DNA from: JBLNBQ01 sp050260095
Lineage (GTDB): Bacteria; Bacillota; UBA5301; DYFA01
DNA: 64,000 nucleotides
NCBI GenBank assembly: GCA_050260095.1
Contig: JBLNBQ010000061.1
Span: forward strand, 1-64,000
Direction of reading: 5' to 3'
This document shows positions 56,061 to 64,000 of this stretch, in pieces. The stretch's first letter is position 1. Every line of letters begins with the position of its first letter. The notes under the pieces are model-generated. The model saw only the letters and a list, made by a program, of their open reading frames with translations. It had not been told where the DNA came from and ran no database searches. The position numbers and the translations under genes are program-made.

Positions 56061-56732
56061 TTGGCCGGGCACAAGGTGCGCATCCTCGTGGCCGATGACC
56101 ACGCGCTGATCCGGGAAGGACTCCGCAAGATCCTCGAGTTCGAGGAAGACCTTGAAGTGGTCGGCGAGAGCGGCGATGGCCCCTCCACCTTGGAACGGGC
56201 CCGGCAACTCAAGCCCGACGTGGTGACCCTCGACGTGAGCATGCCCGGGATGAGCGGGCTGGACGTGGCGCGCGCCCTGCACGAGGAGTTGCCGGGGGTC
56301 AAGGTCATCATCCTGACCGTTCACAACGACCAAGACTGCCTGCTGGCGGCGGTCCGCTCGGGAGGACAGGCCTACCTGCTGAAGGATTCGGAACCGGCGA
56401 AGCTCATCGAGGCCATCCGGACCGTCTACCGCGGCGGCACCTTCTTCCCGCCGGAACTCGTTGGCCACCTCGTCCAGGGCTATCAGAAGGCGACGAGTGA
56501 AGTCGCAGCGGCCGGGGAAGCGCTCTCCCGCATCCGCAGCCAGCTGACCGAGCGTGAGATCGAAATCCTCAAGCTGATCGCCCGGGGGGCGAACAACCGG
56601 GAGATCGCTGACGAGCTGGTCATCTCCGAGAAGACCGTCAAGAACCACGTCAGCAGCATCCTTCACAAGCTGGAACTCGACGATCGGACCAAGGCCGCGG
56701 TCTTCGCCCTCAAGCACCGTCTGGTTGACTGA
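56061..56732 (+). CDS. NarL/FixJ (DegU-like) response regulator
   Basis: A 223-residue DNA-binding regulator, TTG start. Receiver domain: KVRILVADDHALIREGLRKI with acidic pair, phospho-Asp in VVTLDVSMPGMSGLDVARAL (about residue 58), and the conserved Lys in AYLLKDSEPAKLIEAIRT. C-terminal LuxR-type helix-turn-helix: LTEREIEILKLIARGANNRE and KTVKNHVSSILHKL. It starts 3 bases after the kinase gene, so the two form one operon and one signalling pair. Confidence 0.9.
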   Translation: MAGHKVRILVADDHALIREGLRKILEFEEDLEVVGESGDGPSTLERARQLKPDVVTLDVSMPGMSGLDVARALHEELPGVKVIILTVHNDQDCLLAAVRSGGQAYLLKDSEPAKLIEAIRTVYRGGTFFPPELVGHLVQGYQKATSEVAAAGEALSRIRSQLTEREIEILKLIARGANNREIADELVISEKTVKNHVSSILHKLELDDRTKAAVFALKHRLVD

Positions 56733-56872
56733 CCTAGGACCAGAGTCCCAGGGAAATTGAGTCCACGGGCGGATGGCTTGTCCAGGAAAGCGATGGTACA
56801 TTTAAGACGAAAGGAGCCTCCGGGGTACGCAGTGAACGGGGGCCAGCAGGCAAGAGAGGGGAGGTGCCAAAG

Positions 56873-57037
56873 ATGCTGAAGCGGCTTCTCTACGGTGAGG
56901 AAGGTCAGGGAATGGTCGAGTACGGTCTTATTATCGCTCTGGTCGCCATCGTCGTCATCGTGGTCCTGACCACCATGGGCAACAAGCTGAAGGCCACGTT
57001 CCAGGGGGTGTCGGACCAGCTCCCCAGCGGTAGCTGA
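56873..57037 (+). CDS. flp: Flp/Fap-type pilin (first copy)
   Basis: A 54-residue prepilin, too short to be picked by common ORF cut-offs. ATG 56873 with GGGGAGG 8 bases before. MLKRLLYGEEGQGMVEYGLI: basic leader, processing site after Gly in EEGQG-MVEYGL with Glu+5 and Tyr+6, then a hydrophobic helix (ALVAIVVIVVLTTMGNKLK). This is the Flp pilin pattern. An almost identical copy lies 68 bases downstream, so a tandem duplication is likely. Confidence 0.88.
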   Translation: MLKRLLYGEEGQGMVEYGLIIALVAIVVIVVLTTMGNKLKATFQGVSDQLPSGS

Positions 57038-57105
57038 GACCCGGATCCGAAGCAAAGCACGGACGCGTGAATAGCGCCCTGACGGGCCAAAAGGAGTGCA
57101 TCCAG

Positions 57106-57270
57106 ATGTTGAAGCGGCTGCTCCGCGAAGAGGAAGGCCAGGGCATGGTCGAGTACGGTCTCATCATCGCCCTCGTGGCCATCGTCGTGATCGTCGTCCT
57201 CACCACCATGGGCAACAAGCTGAAGTCCACCTTCCAGGGCGTCTCCGACAGCCTGCCGAGCGGCAGCTGA
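57106..57270 (+). CDS. flp: Flp/Fap-type pilin (second copy)
   Basis: Also 54 residues; ATG 57106 has AAGGAG 9 bases upstream, whereas the longer start at 57067 has no ribosome site. It differs from the first copy at only four positions by eye (Tyr-Gly to Arg-Glu at 7-8, Ala to Ser at 41, Gln to Ser at 49). The processing site GQGMVEYG and helix are the same. The tandem pair is followed by a strong hairpin. Confidence 0.9.
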   Translation: MLKRLLREEEGQGMVEYGLIIALVAIVVIVVLTTMGNKLKSTFQGVSDSLPSGS

Positions 57271-57312
57271 TCGCCGGGCCCTGCGGAAAGACGGCCTCGG
57301 CCTAGCAATGAA

Positions 57313-57350
57313 GAGGGCCCTGCTTGAGCAATCCGGCAGGGCCCTCTCTC
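57313..57350 (+). terminator. Strong hairpin after the pilin genes, probable attenuator
   Basis: GAGGGCCCTGC (57313-57323) pairs perfectly with GCAGGGCCCTC (57336-57346), loop of 12; the tail TCTC is poor in T. It may let pilins be made in excess over the downstream Tad machinery. Confidence 0.55.
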
Positions 57351-57381
57351 CGCCAGGCGCCAGGGGAAGGGAGGAATGGGT

Positions 57382-57927
57382 GTGACTCCGGTGCGGATCG
57401 TCGTCTTGGCGGGGGTGCTCCTGTACGCAGTGGTCAGTGACGTGCGGACGCGGCGGATCCCGAACCTCCTTACCCTGCCGGGGATTCTGGCCGGACTAGC
57501 ATTCTTCGCGGTGGAAGGGGGAGTGCGGGGCCTGCTCACCGGGCTGGCGGGAACCGCCGCCGGGGTTGCCCTCCTCTTCCTGCCGTTCGCCTACGGCGGG
57601 ATGGGCGCGGGCGACGTCAAGTTGCTGGCGGTCGTCGGAGCCTTCGGCGGCCCCCGGTTCGCCTTCGTCTCCTTCCTGGGCGCCGCGCTTTTCGGCGGCG
57701 TGGTGAGCGGGTTCGTCCTCTGGCGGGAGGGGCGACTGGGCGCCACGCTCCGCGCCGTGCTCTGGGGCATCGCCGCCTTCGTCTCGCCGGCCATCCCCTT
57801 CATGCCGCTCCCCAAGCGCCCCGAGAACGCCCCCCACGCCGGGCCCTGGCCGGGCATCCCCTACGCGGTGGCGATCACCGTGGGCACGGTGGCCGGCTGG
57901 CTCTGGCAGGCGGGGTGGTTGCGGTGA
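57382..57927 (+). CDS. tadV: Prepilin peptidase (TadV/CpaA family)
   Basis: Inner membrane aspartyl peptidase that cuts Flp prepilins. GTG 57382 is preferred (GGGAGG 7 bases upstream); ATG 57376 lies too close. The 181 residues have about five to six helices and both catalytic aspartates: SDVRTRRIPNLL and GGMGAGDVKLLAVVG. The C-terminal region after residue 130 is longer than in minimal CpaA. It overlaps the tadE-like gene by 4 bases. Confidence 0.88.
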   Translation: MTPVRIVVLAGVLLYAVVSDVRTRRIPNLLTLPGILAGLAFFAVEGGVRGLLTGLAGTAAGVALLFLPFAYGGMGAGDVKLLAVVGAFGGPRFAFVSFLGAALFGGVVSGFVLWREGRLGATLRAVLWGIAAFVSPAIPFMPLPKRPENAPHAGPWPGIPYAVAITVGTVAGWLWQAGWLR

Positions 57928-58328
57928 AACGGGTGAGGCCCGGCCGGAGCCAGCGGGGGCAGGCCGTCGTCGAGCTGTCGCTCGTCATCACCGTGTTGCT
58001 CCTCTTGGTCCTGGGGCTCCTGGCTTTCGGCCAGATCATGCACGCCTACCTTTCTTTGACTTATGCCTCCCGGGAAGGCGCCCGGGCGGCTGCCCTGCAG
58101 CATTCCGACGCCGACGTGCGCAGTGCCGTGGCCTCCGCCCTGCCGCCGACGATCCCTCAGGACGAGGTCACCACCACCATCAGCCCCACCGAAGGGGAGC
58201 GCCCCCGGGGGACGCCGGTCACGGTCGAACTGCGGTACCGGATTCCCATCGCCATCCCCCTCCTCGCCCAGGCCATCGGTCGCCAGGAGATCGTCCTGGT
58301 CGGCCGCACCACGATGCGGGCAGAGTAG
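57924..58328 (+). CDS. tadE: TadE-like minor pseudopilin
   Basis: A 134-residue protein, GTG overlapping the previous TGA. The N-terminus SQRGQAVVELSLVITVLLLL contains the TadE processing-site pattern (G-QAVVEL), the membrane helix, then HAYLSLTYASREGARAAALQ, also a family signature. It would be a minor pilin or assembly factor of the Tad pilus. Confidence 0.85.
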   Translation: MKRVRPGRSQRGQAVVELSLVITVLLLLVLGLLAFGQIMHAYLSLTYASREGARAAALQHSDADVRSAVASALPPTIPQDEVTTTISPTEGERPRGTPVTVELRYRIPIAIPLLAQAIGRQEIVLVGRTTMRAE

Positions 58329-58371
58329 AGGGCAGAGCGCGGGCAAGGTTGCGAAGGGAGAGGTGAGCAGA

Positions 58372-59337
58372 GTGGGTAAGGGTAGCGACTCGGTTCGGCG
58401 CAGCCCAGGCGGGCGCCGGCCGCTCGGAGATGAGCGGGGCCAGGTGCTCGTGCTGCTCGCCGTCTCCATGGTGGCCCTGCTCGGGTTCATGGCGCTCGTG
58501 GTGGACGTGGGGCTGCTCTACGGGCAGCGGGCCCGGGCGATGAACGCTTCCGAGGCGGCGACGGCGGCCGGCATGCAGTTCCTGCCCGGCGATCCGGGTG
58601 GGGCGGTGGCCACCGCCGTGGACTATGCGACGCGCAACGGCTACCAGCCCGAGCAGGTCACGGCCGTGGTCGGACCCGACAACAAGCGGCTGGAAGTGAC
58701 GATCAAGGTGGACGCGCCGCTCTTCTTCGCCAGGGTGCTGGGGTTCAAGGGCGTGCCCATCGGCGCCCGGACGGCGGCGCAGGCGGGGGCGGTTCGCTCC
58801 GTGAACGGCGCGGTGCCGCTCGGCGTCGAGAAGCAGGCCTTCGTTTACGGCGCCACCTACTACCTCAAGAACTCCCCGGGCTATGGCGGCAGCTACAAGG
58901 GCAACTTCGGCGCCTTGGCGCTCGGCGGGCGGGGTGGCAGCACCTACGAGGAGAACCTGGCTCACGGCTACGACGGCGAACTCAAGGTCGGCGACGTGAT
59001 CGAAACCGAGCCGGGCAACAAGTCGGGGCCGACTAACAGCGGGATCGCCGAGCGCATGAACGCTGACCCCCTCGGCACCTACGAGAGCCACCGGGCCGAC
59101 TCGCCCCGCATCCTCAAGGTGCCGGTCGTGGAGTGGGGCGCCAAGGGCGGGCGCTCCACCGCCACCGTCGTCGGGTTCGCCGCCTTCTGGCTCGAGGGCG
59201 TCGGCGGCTCCGGGCGGGAGTGCTACGTGAGCGGGCGGTTCATGAGACTGGTGACCTCATCGGAAGAGGCCGAGCTGGGCACCGGCGACTACACCACTTA
59301 CGATTACGGGCTCTACACCTACGATCTGGTCGAGTGA
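58372..59337 (+). CDS. tadG: TadG-like pilus assembly protein
   Basis: A 321-residue protein; GTG 58372 with AGGTGAG/GGGAGAGG upstream. DERGQVLVLLAVSMVALLGF and MALVVDVGLLYGQRARAMNA form the TadG N-terminal helix and following segment. The rest, residues 90-321, is a secreted domain with GVEKQAFVYGATYYLKNSPG and GYDGELKVGDVIETEPGNKS, similar to the putative Flp pilus-assembly TadG-like family seen with DUF2134-type proteins. Role in Tad assembly is inferred from position. Confidence 0.75.
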   Translation: MGKGSDSVRRSPGGRRPLGDERGQVLVLLAVSMVALLGFMALVVDVGLLYGQRARAMNASEAATAAGMQFLPGDPGGAVATAVDYATRNGYQPEQVTAVVGPDNKRLEVTIKVDAPLFFARVLGFKGVPIGARTAAQAGAVRSVNGAVPLGVEKQAFVYGATYYLKNSPGYGGSYKGNFGALALGGRGGSTYEENLAHGYDGELKVGDVIETEPGNKSGPTNSGIAERMNADPLGTYESHRADSPRILKVPVVEWGAKGGRSTATVVGFAAFWLEGVGGSGRECYVSGRFMRLVTSSEEAELGTGDYTTYDYGLYTYDLVE

Positions 59338-59364
59338 CCGGGGGCTCGGCGGGAGGCGAAGGAC

Positions 59365-60984
59365 ATGCCAGGAAGGCGCATGACGGAATGGTCCAAGGCA
59401 CTTCGCGGCCGCCCGGCGGCCGTTCTGCTTCTCCTGGCGCTCAGTATGGCAATGGCTGGATGCGGCGGAGGTCCCACCGCCGGTTCGGGAACCACCGGCC
59501 GGCTGACCGGAAAGGTGACGGTCAGCACGCCCGACGGGCCGGCCCTGGCGGCGAGCGTCAAGGTCGACGGCACGGTGTACCAGGCGGTGGGCGGGACCTA
59601 CCTCACCAACTACCTCGCCTACGGCACGCACACGATCACCGTCGGCGCCCCCGGCTATCAGACCCAGACGAGCGGCGTCAACCTGGCCCAGGCTTATTTG
59701 CGGCTCGACTTCGCCTTGAGCCAGGTGCCCGACACGACGGCGCCCACACTTGCCGGGACCATGCCCGAGGCGGGGACCACCGGCGTGGACCGCAACACCA
59801 AGATCGTGATCACTTTCAGTGAACCCATGAACCAGACCACTGTGACCTCCGCCTTAAGCCTCTCGCCCGCCGTCCCGCTGCTTTTCAGCTGGGAGGACGA
59901 CAGTCACCTGACGGTCACCCTCGGCCGGACGCTGGCGGCCGACACCGTCTACACCGTGACCGTCGGCCCGGGCGCGCGGGACCGCGCCGGCAACGCGCTG
60001 GCGAACCCGGGAAGCTTCAGCTTCACCACCGGGACGGCGGTGGGCGGCGACGGGCGGATCGCCTTCACCAGCGACAAGACGCACCTGAACAAGGTCTACC
60101 TGATGCCGGATCAGCCGTTGGCGGCGGCCACCCCGCTGCTGCCCGACCAGAAAGAGGACCAGGAACCGGCCTGGTCGCCCGATGGCGTCCGGCTTGTCTT
60201 CACCTCCCGGCGCGGCAACCCCTTGGTCACGCAGTTGTTCGTGACCCGGCTCGACACGCCCAGCCCGGCGCAGGTCATCCCCGGGAGCGTCTATCAGGAG
60301 GCGGAGCCGAAGTGGTCGCCGCTGGGCGGGTGGATCGCCTTCAGTTCCATCCGCAACCAGGTCGAGGGCGACTGGGACATCTTCATCGTGCCCGTGGACG
60401 AGCGGGGGGTGGCCACCGGCAGCCCCCGGCAGGTGAACAAGGATCCGGGCGGAATCTATGGAACGTCCTGGGAGGCGGCGCCCGAGTGGTCGCCCGACGG
60501 CACGGTGCTCCTCTTCTCGTCGGACCGGACCGGGAAGCGGCTGATTTACGGCGTGGACGTGCAGGACCAGGGCGGGAAGGTCGGGGAAACCGCCGGGCTG
60601 ACAGCCACCTGCCTCACCCCCGACGGCGAGCGGGAAGATGAGCCGGCCTGGTCGCCGGTGCCCTCGCCCGACGGCACTTGGCGGGTGGCGTACGTCTCCG
60701 AGCGCGGCGATACGCCCAACTGGGATCTCTGGCTCATGGACGTCGCCGTCTCCACCGACGCGGGAGGACACCGCGTGGTGACCGCCCGCGGCCACCGCCA
60801 GTTGACCAACTCGCCGGCCAACGAACACAAGCCGGTCTGGTCGCCCGATGGGAACTACATCCTGTTCGTCTCGGAAGACGTGACCGGAACGCACCTGCAT
60901 CGCATAGGCGCTGACGGCACCGGCGAAATCTCGTTCACCACCGGGTTCGCCAAAGAGGGCGGCCCCGCCTGGTCGTCGCGGTAG
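59365..60984 (+). CDS. Lipoprotein with Ig-like and TolB-type beta-propeller domains
   Basis: A 539-residue protein. Signal with lipobox LSMAMAGC, so lipid-anchored. Residues 40-120 are a carboxypeptidase-regulatory/PEGA-like beta domain (AYGTHTITVGAPGYQTQTSG). Residues 125-225 are a Big_5/SbsA Ig-like domain (GTTGVDRNTKIVITFSEPMN). From 230 come five PD40/WD40-like blades with EPAWSPDGVRLVFTS, EPKWSPLGGWIAFSS, APEWSPDGTVLLFSSDR and KPVWSPDGNYILFVSED. It lies inside the Tad cluster. A surface-binding or sensing role is possible; none is proven. Confidence 0.75.
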   Translation: MPGRRMTEWSKALRGRPAAVLLLLALSMAMAGCGGGPTAGSGTTGRLTGKVTVSTPDGPALAASVKVDGTVYQAVGGTYLTNYLAYGTHTITVGAPGYQTQTSGVNLAQAYLRLDFALSQVPDTTAPTLAGTMPEAGTTGVDRNTKIVITFSEPMNQTTVTSALSLSPAVPLLFSWEDDSHLTVTLGRTLAADTVYTVTVGPGARDRAGNALANPGSFSFTTGTAVGGDGRIAFTSDKTHLNKVYLMPDQPLAAATPLLPDQKEDQEPAWSPDGVRLVFTSRRGNPLVTQLFVTRLDTPSPAQVIPGSVYQEAEPKWSPLGGWIAFSSIRNQVEGDWDIFIVPVDERGVATGSPRQVNKDPGGIYGTSWEAAPEWSPDGTVLLFSSDRTGKRLIYGVDVQDQGGKVGETAGLTATCLTPDGEREDEPAWSPVPSPDGTWRVAYVSERGDTPNWDLWLMDVAVSTDAGGHRVVTARGHRQLTNSPANEHKPVWSPDGNYILFVSEDVTGTHLHRIGADGTGEISFTTGFAKEGGPAWSSR

Positions 60985-61000
60985 AAACGGAGGGCTTTGG

Positions 61001-61843
61001 ATGCGCAACCGACGACTGCTCCTGCTCCTGGCGCTTGGCTCCGGGCTTCTGACGGCGGTGATGGTCTTTTTCTACACCGCCTCCGTGAACAAACGGGCGA
61101 GCCAGCCGGCGTTCAAGATGGTGACGGTGGTGGTGGCGCGCACGCCGATCCCGGCCCGCACCTCCATCCTCCCCGCCATGCTGGACGTGAAGAGACTGCC
61201 CGAACCGGCGGTCCTCCCGAACTACGTGCGCAGCGAAAGCGAGGTCGTCGGGGCGGTGACCCGGGACGCGCTGGTGGCCGGGGAGCCGGTGCTCAAGGAC
61301 CGGCTCTGGCCGAAAGGCACCCAGCCGGGGCTCACCTTCGCCATTCCCGCCGGCAAACGGGCCGTGACGGTGGCGGTCAACGAGGTGGTGGGGGTGGCCG
61401 GCTTCATCAAGCCGGGCGACCTGGTGGATGTCCTGGGGACCTTCGAGAAGGAACTCCTCGGCGCCGACACCACCGCGACGGTGCTCCAGGCCGTTCAGGT
61501 GCTCGCCATCGCCCAGAAGACGAAAGACGAGGGGAAGGACGAGGCGAAGGTCTCGACCACCGTCACGCTCGCCGTCACCTTGGAAGAGGCGCAGAAGCTG
61601 ACGCTGGCGGAGGAGCGGGGCAAGCTGCGGCTCGTCCTGCGCCCGGCGGGGGGAGTGGCCGACCTGGCCAAGCCGAAGCCGGCTACCGCCGGAGACTTGA
61701 TCGGGGCGCCGCTCCGGAGCGCCCCGGCGGCCCAGCCCGCCCCCGCCCCGACCCCGCCCAAGCCGGCCGTCCGGGTTGACTTGTCCCGCCACACGGTCGA
61801 GGTCTTCCGGGGCTCCCGCCGCGACACGGTCGAGGTCCAGTAG
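61001..61843 (+). CDS. cpaB: Flp pilus assembly protein CpaB/RcpC
   Basis: A 280-residue protein with one N-terminal membrane helix (LLLLLALGSGLLTAVMVFFY) and the SAF domain typical of CpaB (MVTVVVARTPIPARTSILPA, then RDALVAGEPVLKDRL). GKRAVTVAVNEVVGVAGFIK and PGDLVDVLGTFEKE are further RcpC/CpaB signatures. The C-terminal 60 residues are Pro/Ala-rich and end VEVFRGSRRDTVEVQ. It precedes the secretin gene in the usual Tad order. Confidence 0.9.
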   Translation: MRNRRLLLLLALGSGLLTAVMVFFYTASVNKRASQPAFKMVTVVVARTPIPARTSILPAMLDVKRLPEPAVLPNYVRSESEVVGAVTRDALVAGEPVLKDRLWPKGTQPGLTFAIPAGKRAVTVAVNEVVGVAGFIKPGDLVDVLGTFEKELLGADTTATVLQAVQVLAIAQKTKDEGKDEAKVSTTVTLAVTLEEAQKLTLAEERGKLRLVLRPAGGVADLAKPKPATAGDLIGAPLRSAPAAQPAPAPTPPKPAVRVDLSRHTVEVFRGSRRDTVEVQ

Positions 61844-61856
61844 GAGGTTGAAGAGC

Positions 61857-63566
61857 GTGCAGAAGAACAGGCGCCGTTTCCTGAAGACCGTCTTACTCCT
61901 GACCCTCGTGCTGCTCTTCGGCAACACGGTCCCCATCGCGGCCGGGGACGAACCGACGCTGGTCGTGGCGGTCGGCGAATCCCGAATCATAGGCGTGAAA
62001 GACCTCGACCGGGTGGCGATCGCCGATCCCAACGTGGCCGACGTGGTGGTCGCCTCCGCAAGCGAGATCCTCATCAACGGGAAACAGCCGGGTGCCACCA
62101 GCCTGCACCTGTGGGAGAAGACCGGGCGGCGGTCGTTCGTCATCCGGGTGGAGGAAGACGAGACCCTCGCCCGGCAGATCGCCGAGGTGATCGGCGATCC
62201 GGGCGTCAAGGTCCGGCTCATCAAGGGGTCGATCCTGCTGGAGGGGACGGTCGCCGATTACGCGGCGGTGGCGAGGGCCGAGAAGATCGCCCGGGCCTAC
62301 AGCGACAAGGTCGTGAACGTGCTTAAGTCGGAGAAGCCGCCCGAGGCGAGCCCGGCCGAGGTCAGAGCGGAAGCCGAGGCGCGGGCGAGAGCCGAGGCGG
62401 AGGCGCGGGCCAAGGCGGAGGCGGAGGCCAAGGCCAAGGCAGAGTCGGAGGCGAAGGCGCTGGCCGAGAGTGAAGCCAAGGCGAAGAGCGAGGCGGAACT
62501 CAAGGCCAAGCAGGAGGCGGAGGCCCAGGCGGCCGCCGCGGAACGCCAGAGGAAGGCCGACGCCCTGGCGGCGCTGCCCGGCCAGGTGGAGGCCGCCATC
62601 GGGGCGCCCACCGTGAAGGCCCGGCTCTTGGGCGATGTCCTCCTGCTGGAGGGATCGCTCCCCGAACAGAAGGACGTCGAACGCGCCACCGGCATCGCGA
62701 CCGCCCTCTCCACCGGTCTCGTGAGCAAGGTCGCCGTCTATCTGACCCTGGCGCCGGTGGAGCCTCCGCAGGTGCTGCTCCAGGTCCAGGTCGCCGAGGT
62801 GTATCAGGATGCCCTGAACAAACTGGGGATCGACTGGGGCGACTTCCAGGGCACCAACGAACAGAAACAGTTCATCCCGGGGGAGCAGTGGCTGGGCGAG
62901 AACATGGTCACGGGCGTCATCGAGCGGGCGACCTCGCTTGTCGGCCGTATCGATGCCCTGCTCAAGGATGGTACCGCCAAGCTCCTGGCCGCCCCCTCTC
63001 TGCTCACCCGCAGCGGTAAGCAAGCGGATTTCATGGCCGGTGGCGAGATTCCGGTGGTCGTGTACAGCAAAGACGGCTACGTCATCTACTGGAAGGAGTA
63101 CGGCGTCAAGTTGTCGATGACGCCGGAGGTCCAACCGAGCGGACGGATCACGGTTCATCTCAAACCGGAAGTCTCGACGCTCGACTGGGCAAACGGGTCC
63201 CGGGTCAACAACGTCTTGATGCCGGCCTTGAAAGTCCGGAGGGCCGAGACAGACGTGGACCTCAGAGACAACGCAACCCTAGTTATCGGCGGTCTCATGA
63301 ACCAGGAAGACGCCCGCAACCTCGAAGGCGTCCCCCTGCTCTCCAAGCTGCCCATCATCGGCCGGCTCTTTTCGAGCAAGGGCTTCCAGAGCGGGCGGAC
63401 CCAATTGGTCATCTTCGTCACGCCCAGGCTGATCAAGGACGGCGGCAGCCCCAAGCCGGGCGACATTACCTCACCGGCGCTTCACCCGGAGACCCCGGGG
63501 GTGGAGCCGCCCGCGGCCAAAGCCCCCGTCCCGGCGCCGGCCGCCGGAGAGCGCTCCAGCAATTAG
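61857..63566 (+). CDS. cpaC: Tad pilus secretin CpaC/RcpA with split BON domains
   Basis: Outer membrane secretin through which the pilus leaves. GTG 61857 with GGAGG 10 bases upstream. Of 569 residues: signal (1-30), pilus-secretin N domain (33-98, VVAVGESRIIGVKDLDRVAI), first BON-like domain (101-156, VRLIKGSILLEGTV), a Glu/Ala/Lys helix (160-235), second BON-like domain (236-298, VKARLLGDVLLLEGSL), secretin core (about 303-530, with VQVAEVYQDALNKLGIDW, FMAGGEIPVVV and PLLSKLPIIGRLFSSKGFQS). The C-terminal 40 residues are Pro-rich. The BON repeat and intervening helix are unusual. Confidence 0.9.
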   Translation: MQKNRRRFLKTVLLLTLVLLFGNTVPIAAGDEPTLVVAVGESRIIGVKDLDRVAIADPNVADVVVASASEILINGKQPGATSLHLWEKTGRRSFVIRVEEDETLARQIAEVIGDPGVKVRLIKGSILLEGTVADYAAVARAEKIARAYSDKVVNVLKSEKPPEASPAEVRAEAEARARAEAEARAKAEAEAKAKAESEAKALAESEAKAKSEAELKAKQEAEAQAAAAERQRKADALAALPGQVEAAIGAPTVKARLLGDVLLLEGSLPEQKDVERATGIATALSTGLVSKVAVYLTLAPVEPPQVLLQVQVAEVYQDALNKLGIDWGDFQGTNEQKQFIPGEQWLGENMVTGVIERATSLVGRIDALLKDGTAKLLAAPSLLTRSGKQADFMAGGEIPVVVYSKDGYVIYWKEYGVKLSMTPEVQPSGRITVHLKPEVSTLDWANGSRVNNVLMPALKVRRAETDVDLRDNATLVIGGLMNQEDARNLEGVPLLSKLPIIGRLFSSKGFQSGRTQLVIFVTPRLIKDGGSPKPGDITSPALHPETPGVEPPAAKAPVPAPAAGERSSN

Positions 63567-63596
63567 CGTGAGGCGGGGTGGAGAAGATGGCAGAAC

Positions 63597-64000
63597 AGAG
63601 GCGGAAGCTCACCGTTCTGGTGGTGGACGACTCGGCGGAGGCCCGGGAGAACATCCGCAAACTCCTGCGTTTCGATGACGAGATCGAGGTGGTTGGCGAG
63701 GCCGAGAACGGGCTGGCGGCCTTGGACAAGGCCAAGGACCTGCATCCCGACGTCATCCTCATGGATATCAACATGCCGGTGATGGACGGCATCACGGCGA
63801 CCGAGCGCCTCTCCCTCGACTGCCCGGAGAGCAGCATCGTCATGATCTCGGTGCAGGGCGAACAGGAGTACCTGCGGAAGGCGATGATGGCCGGCGCCCG
63901 GGAGTACCTGACCAAACCCTTCGCCGGCGACGATCTGGCCAACACCATCAAGCGCGTCGCCGAGCTGGAAGGGAAGCGCCGCCAGCGGCGGCAGGTGGAG
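63597..64000 (+). CDS. N-terminal receiver domain of a CpaE/TadZ-like or response regulator protein (truncated)
   Basis: ATG 63597 follows GGGGTGGAGAAG and the frame stays open to the window end (134 codons visible). It is a receiver domain: KLTVLVVDDSAEARENIRKL, phospho-Asp in DVILMDINMPVMDGITATER, and conserved Lys in REYLTKPFAGDDLANTIKR. In Tad clusters a CpaE/TadZ ATPase with such an N-terminal receiver domain often follows cpaC, so this is the likely identity, but the ATPase part is outside the window. Confidence 0.8.

Noticed and set aside
56778..56802. TTGTCC/TACATT promoter for the pilins
   Set aside because: The spacer is only 13 bases, too short for a normal sigma-A promoter, and the boxes are weak.

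Overview
The window comes from a high-GC (roughly two thirds G+C) bacterium with two membranes. It encodes BamA, Skp/OmpH, a nearly complete early lipid A pathway (LpxA, LpxC, LpxD, LpxI, LpxB), an MsbA-like flippase and two sets of Lpt lipopolysaccharide-transport parts. Three things point away from Proteobacteria and toward a diderm Bacillota lineage, most likely Limnochordia or a relative: the LpxI-type hydrolase, a DUF3084 protein directly after lptF, and an OmpM-like protein (an SLH domain joined to a beta-barrel) that would tie the outer membrane to peptidoglycan. A SAM-I (S-box) riboswitch ahead of metK, DegS/DegU-like regulators and frequent GTG/TTG starts fit the same view. The taxonomic call is inference, not proof.

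Layout. 1-1104: the C-terminus of a sigma factor and a Pro/Ala-rich membrane protein. 1135-18706: bamA, an envelope protein, two OmpH-like chaperones, lpxD, a small barrel, an LptF/G permease, an lptD interrupted by an in-frame amber codon, lptC, lptA, an unusual large permease-like protein with its ATPase, then lpxC, fabZ and lpxA. 18870-26181: a tightly overlapping operon lpxI, lpxB, lpxB-like, msbA-like, sugar nucleotidyltransferase and a second lpxB-related gene. A damaged DUF2461 gene and a convergent glycosyltransferase follow. 27756-32271: a second lptC-lptA pair, lptB, lptF and the DUF3084 gene. 32272-32692 is a non-coding stretch with a phased short-repeat array. 32693-39399: a barrel protein, a RuvX-like nuclease and the F1 part of ATP synthase (atpHAGDC) without F0 genes. 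39421-44284: a terminator, a structured-RNA candidate, the OmpM-like gene, a secreted repeat protein and a second lptD-like gene. 44435-46555: an O-antigen ligase-like gene and a frameshifted sugar epimerase. 46572-49385: S-box metK with a histidine-rich tail, acpS and MTA phosphorylase. 49451-54731: an S-component-like membrane protein, rmlA-rmlC-rmlB-rmlD and an MGDG-synthase-type glycosyltransferase. 54855-64000: a DegS/DegU-like two-component pair, two tandem Flp pilins and a Tad pilus cluster (prepilin peptidase, TadE, TadG, a TolB-like lipoprotein, CpaB, secretin, the start of a CpaE-like or receiver protein).

How it fits together. Most genes build the outer envelope. Lpx enzymes make lipid A at the inner membrane, MsbA-like flips it, LptB with LptF/G extracts it, LptC/LptA bridge it and the LptD-like barrels insert it, while BamA and the OmpH proteins assemble barrels. 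Rml enzymes supply dTDP-rhamnose and the O-antigen ligase-like protein would add surface glycan. No lpxK, Kdo genes or late acyltransferases are in the window. The Tad cluster uses a secretin to cross the same outer membrane. No tRNA, rRNA, CRISPR array or intact mobile element was seen.
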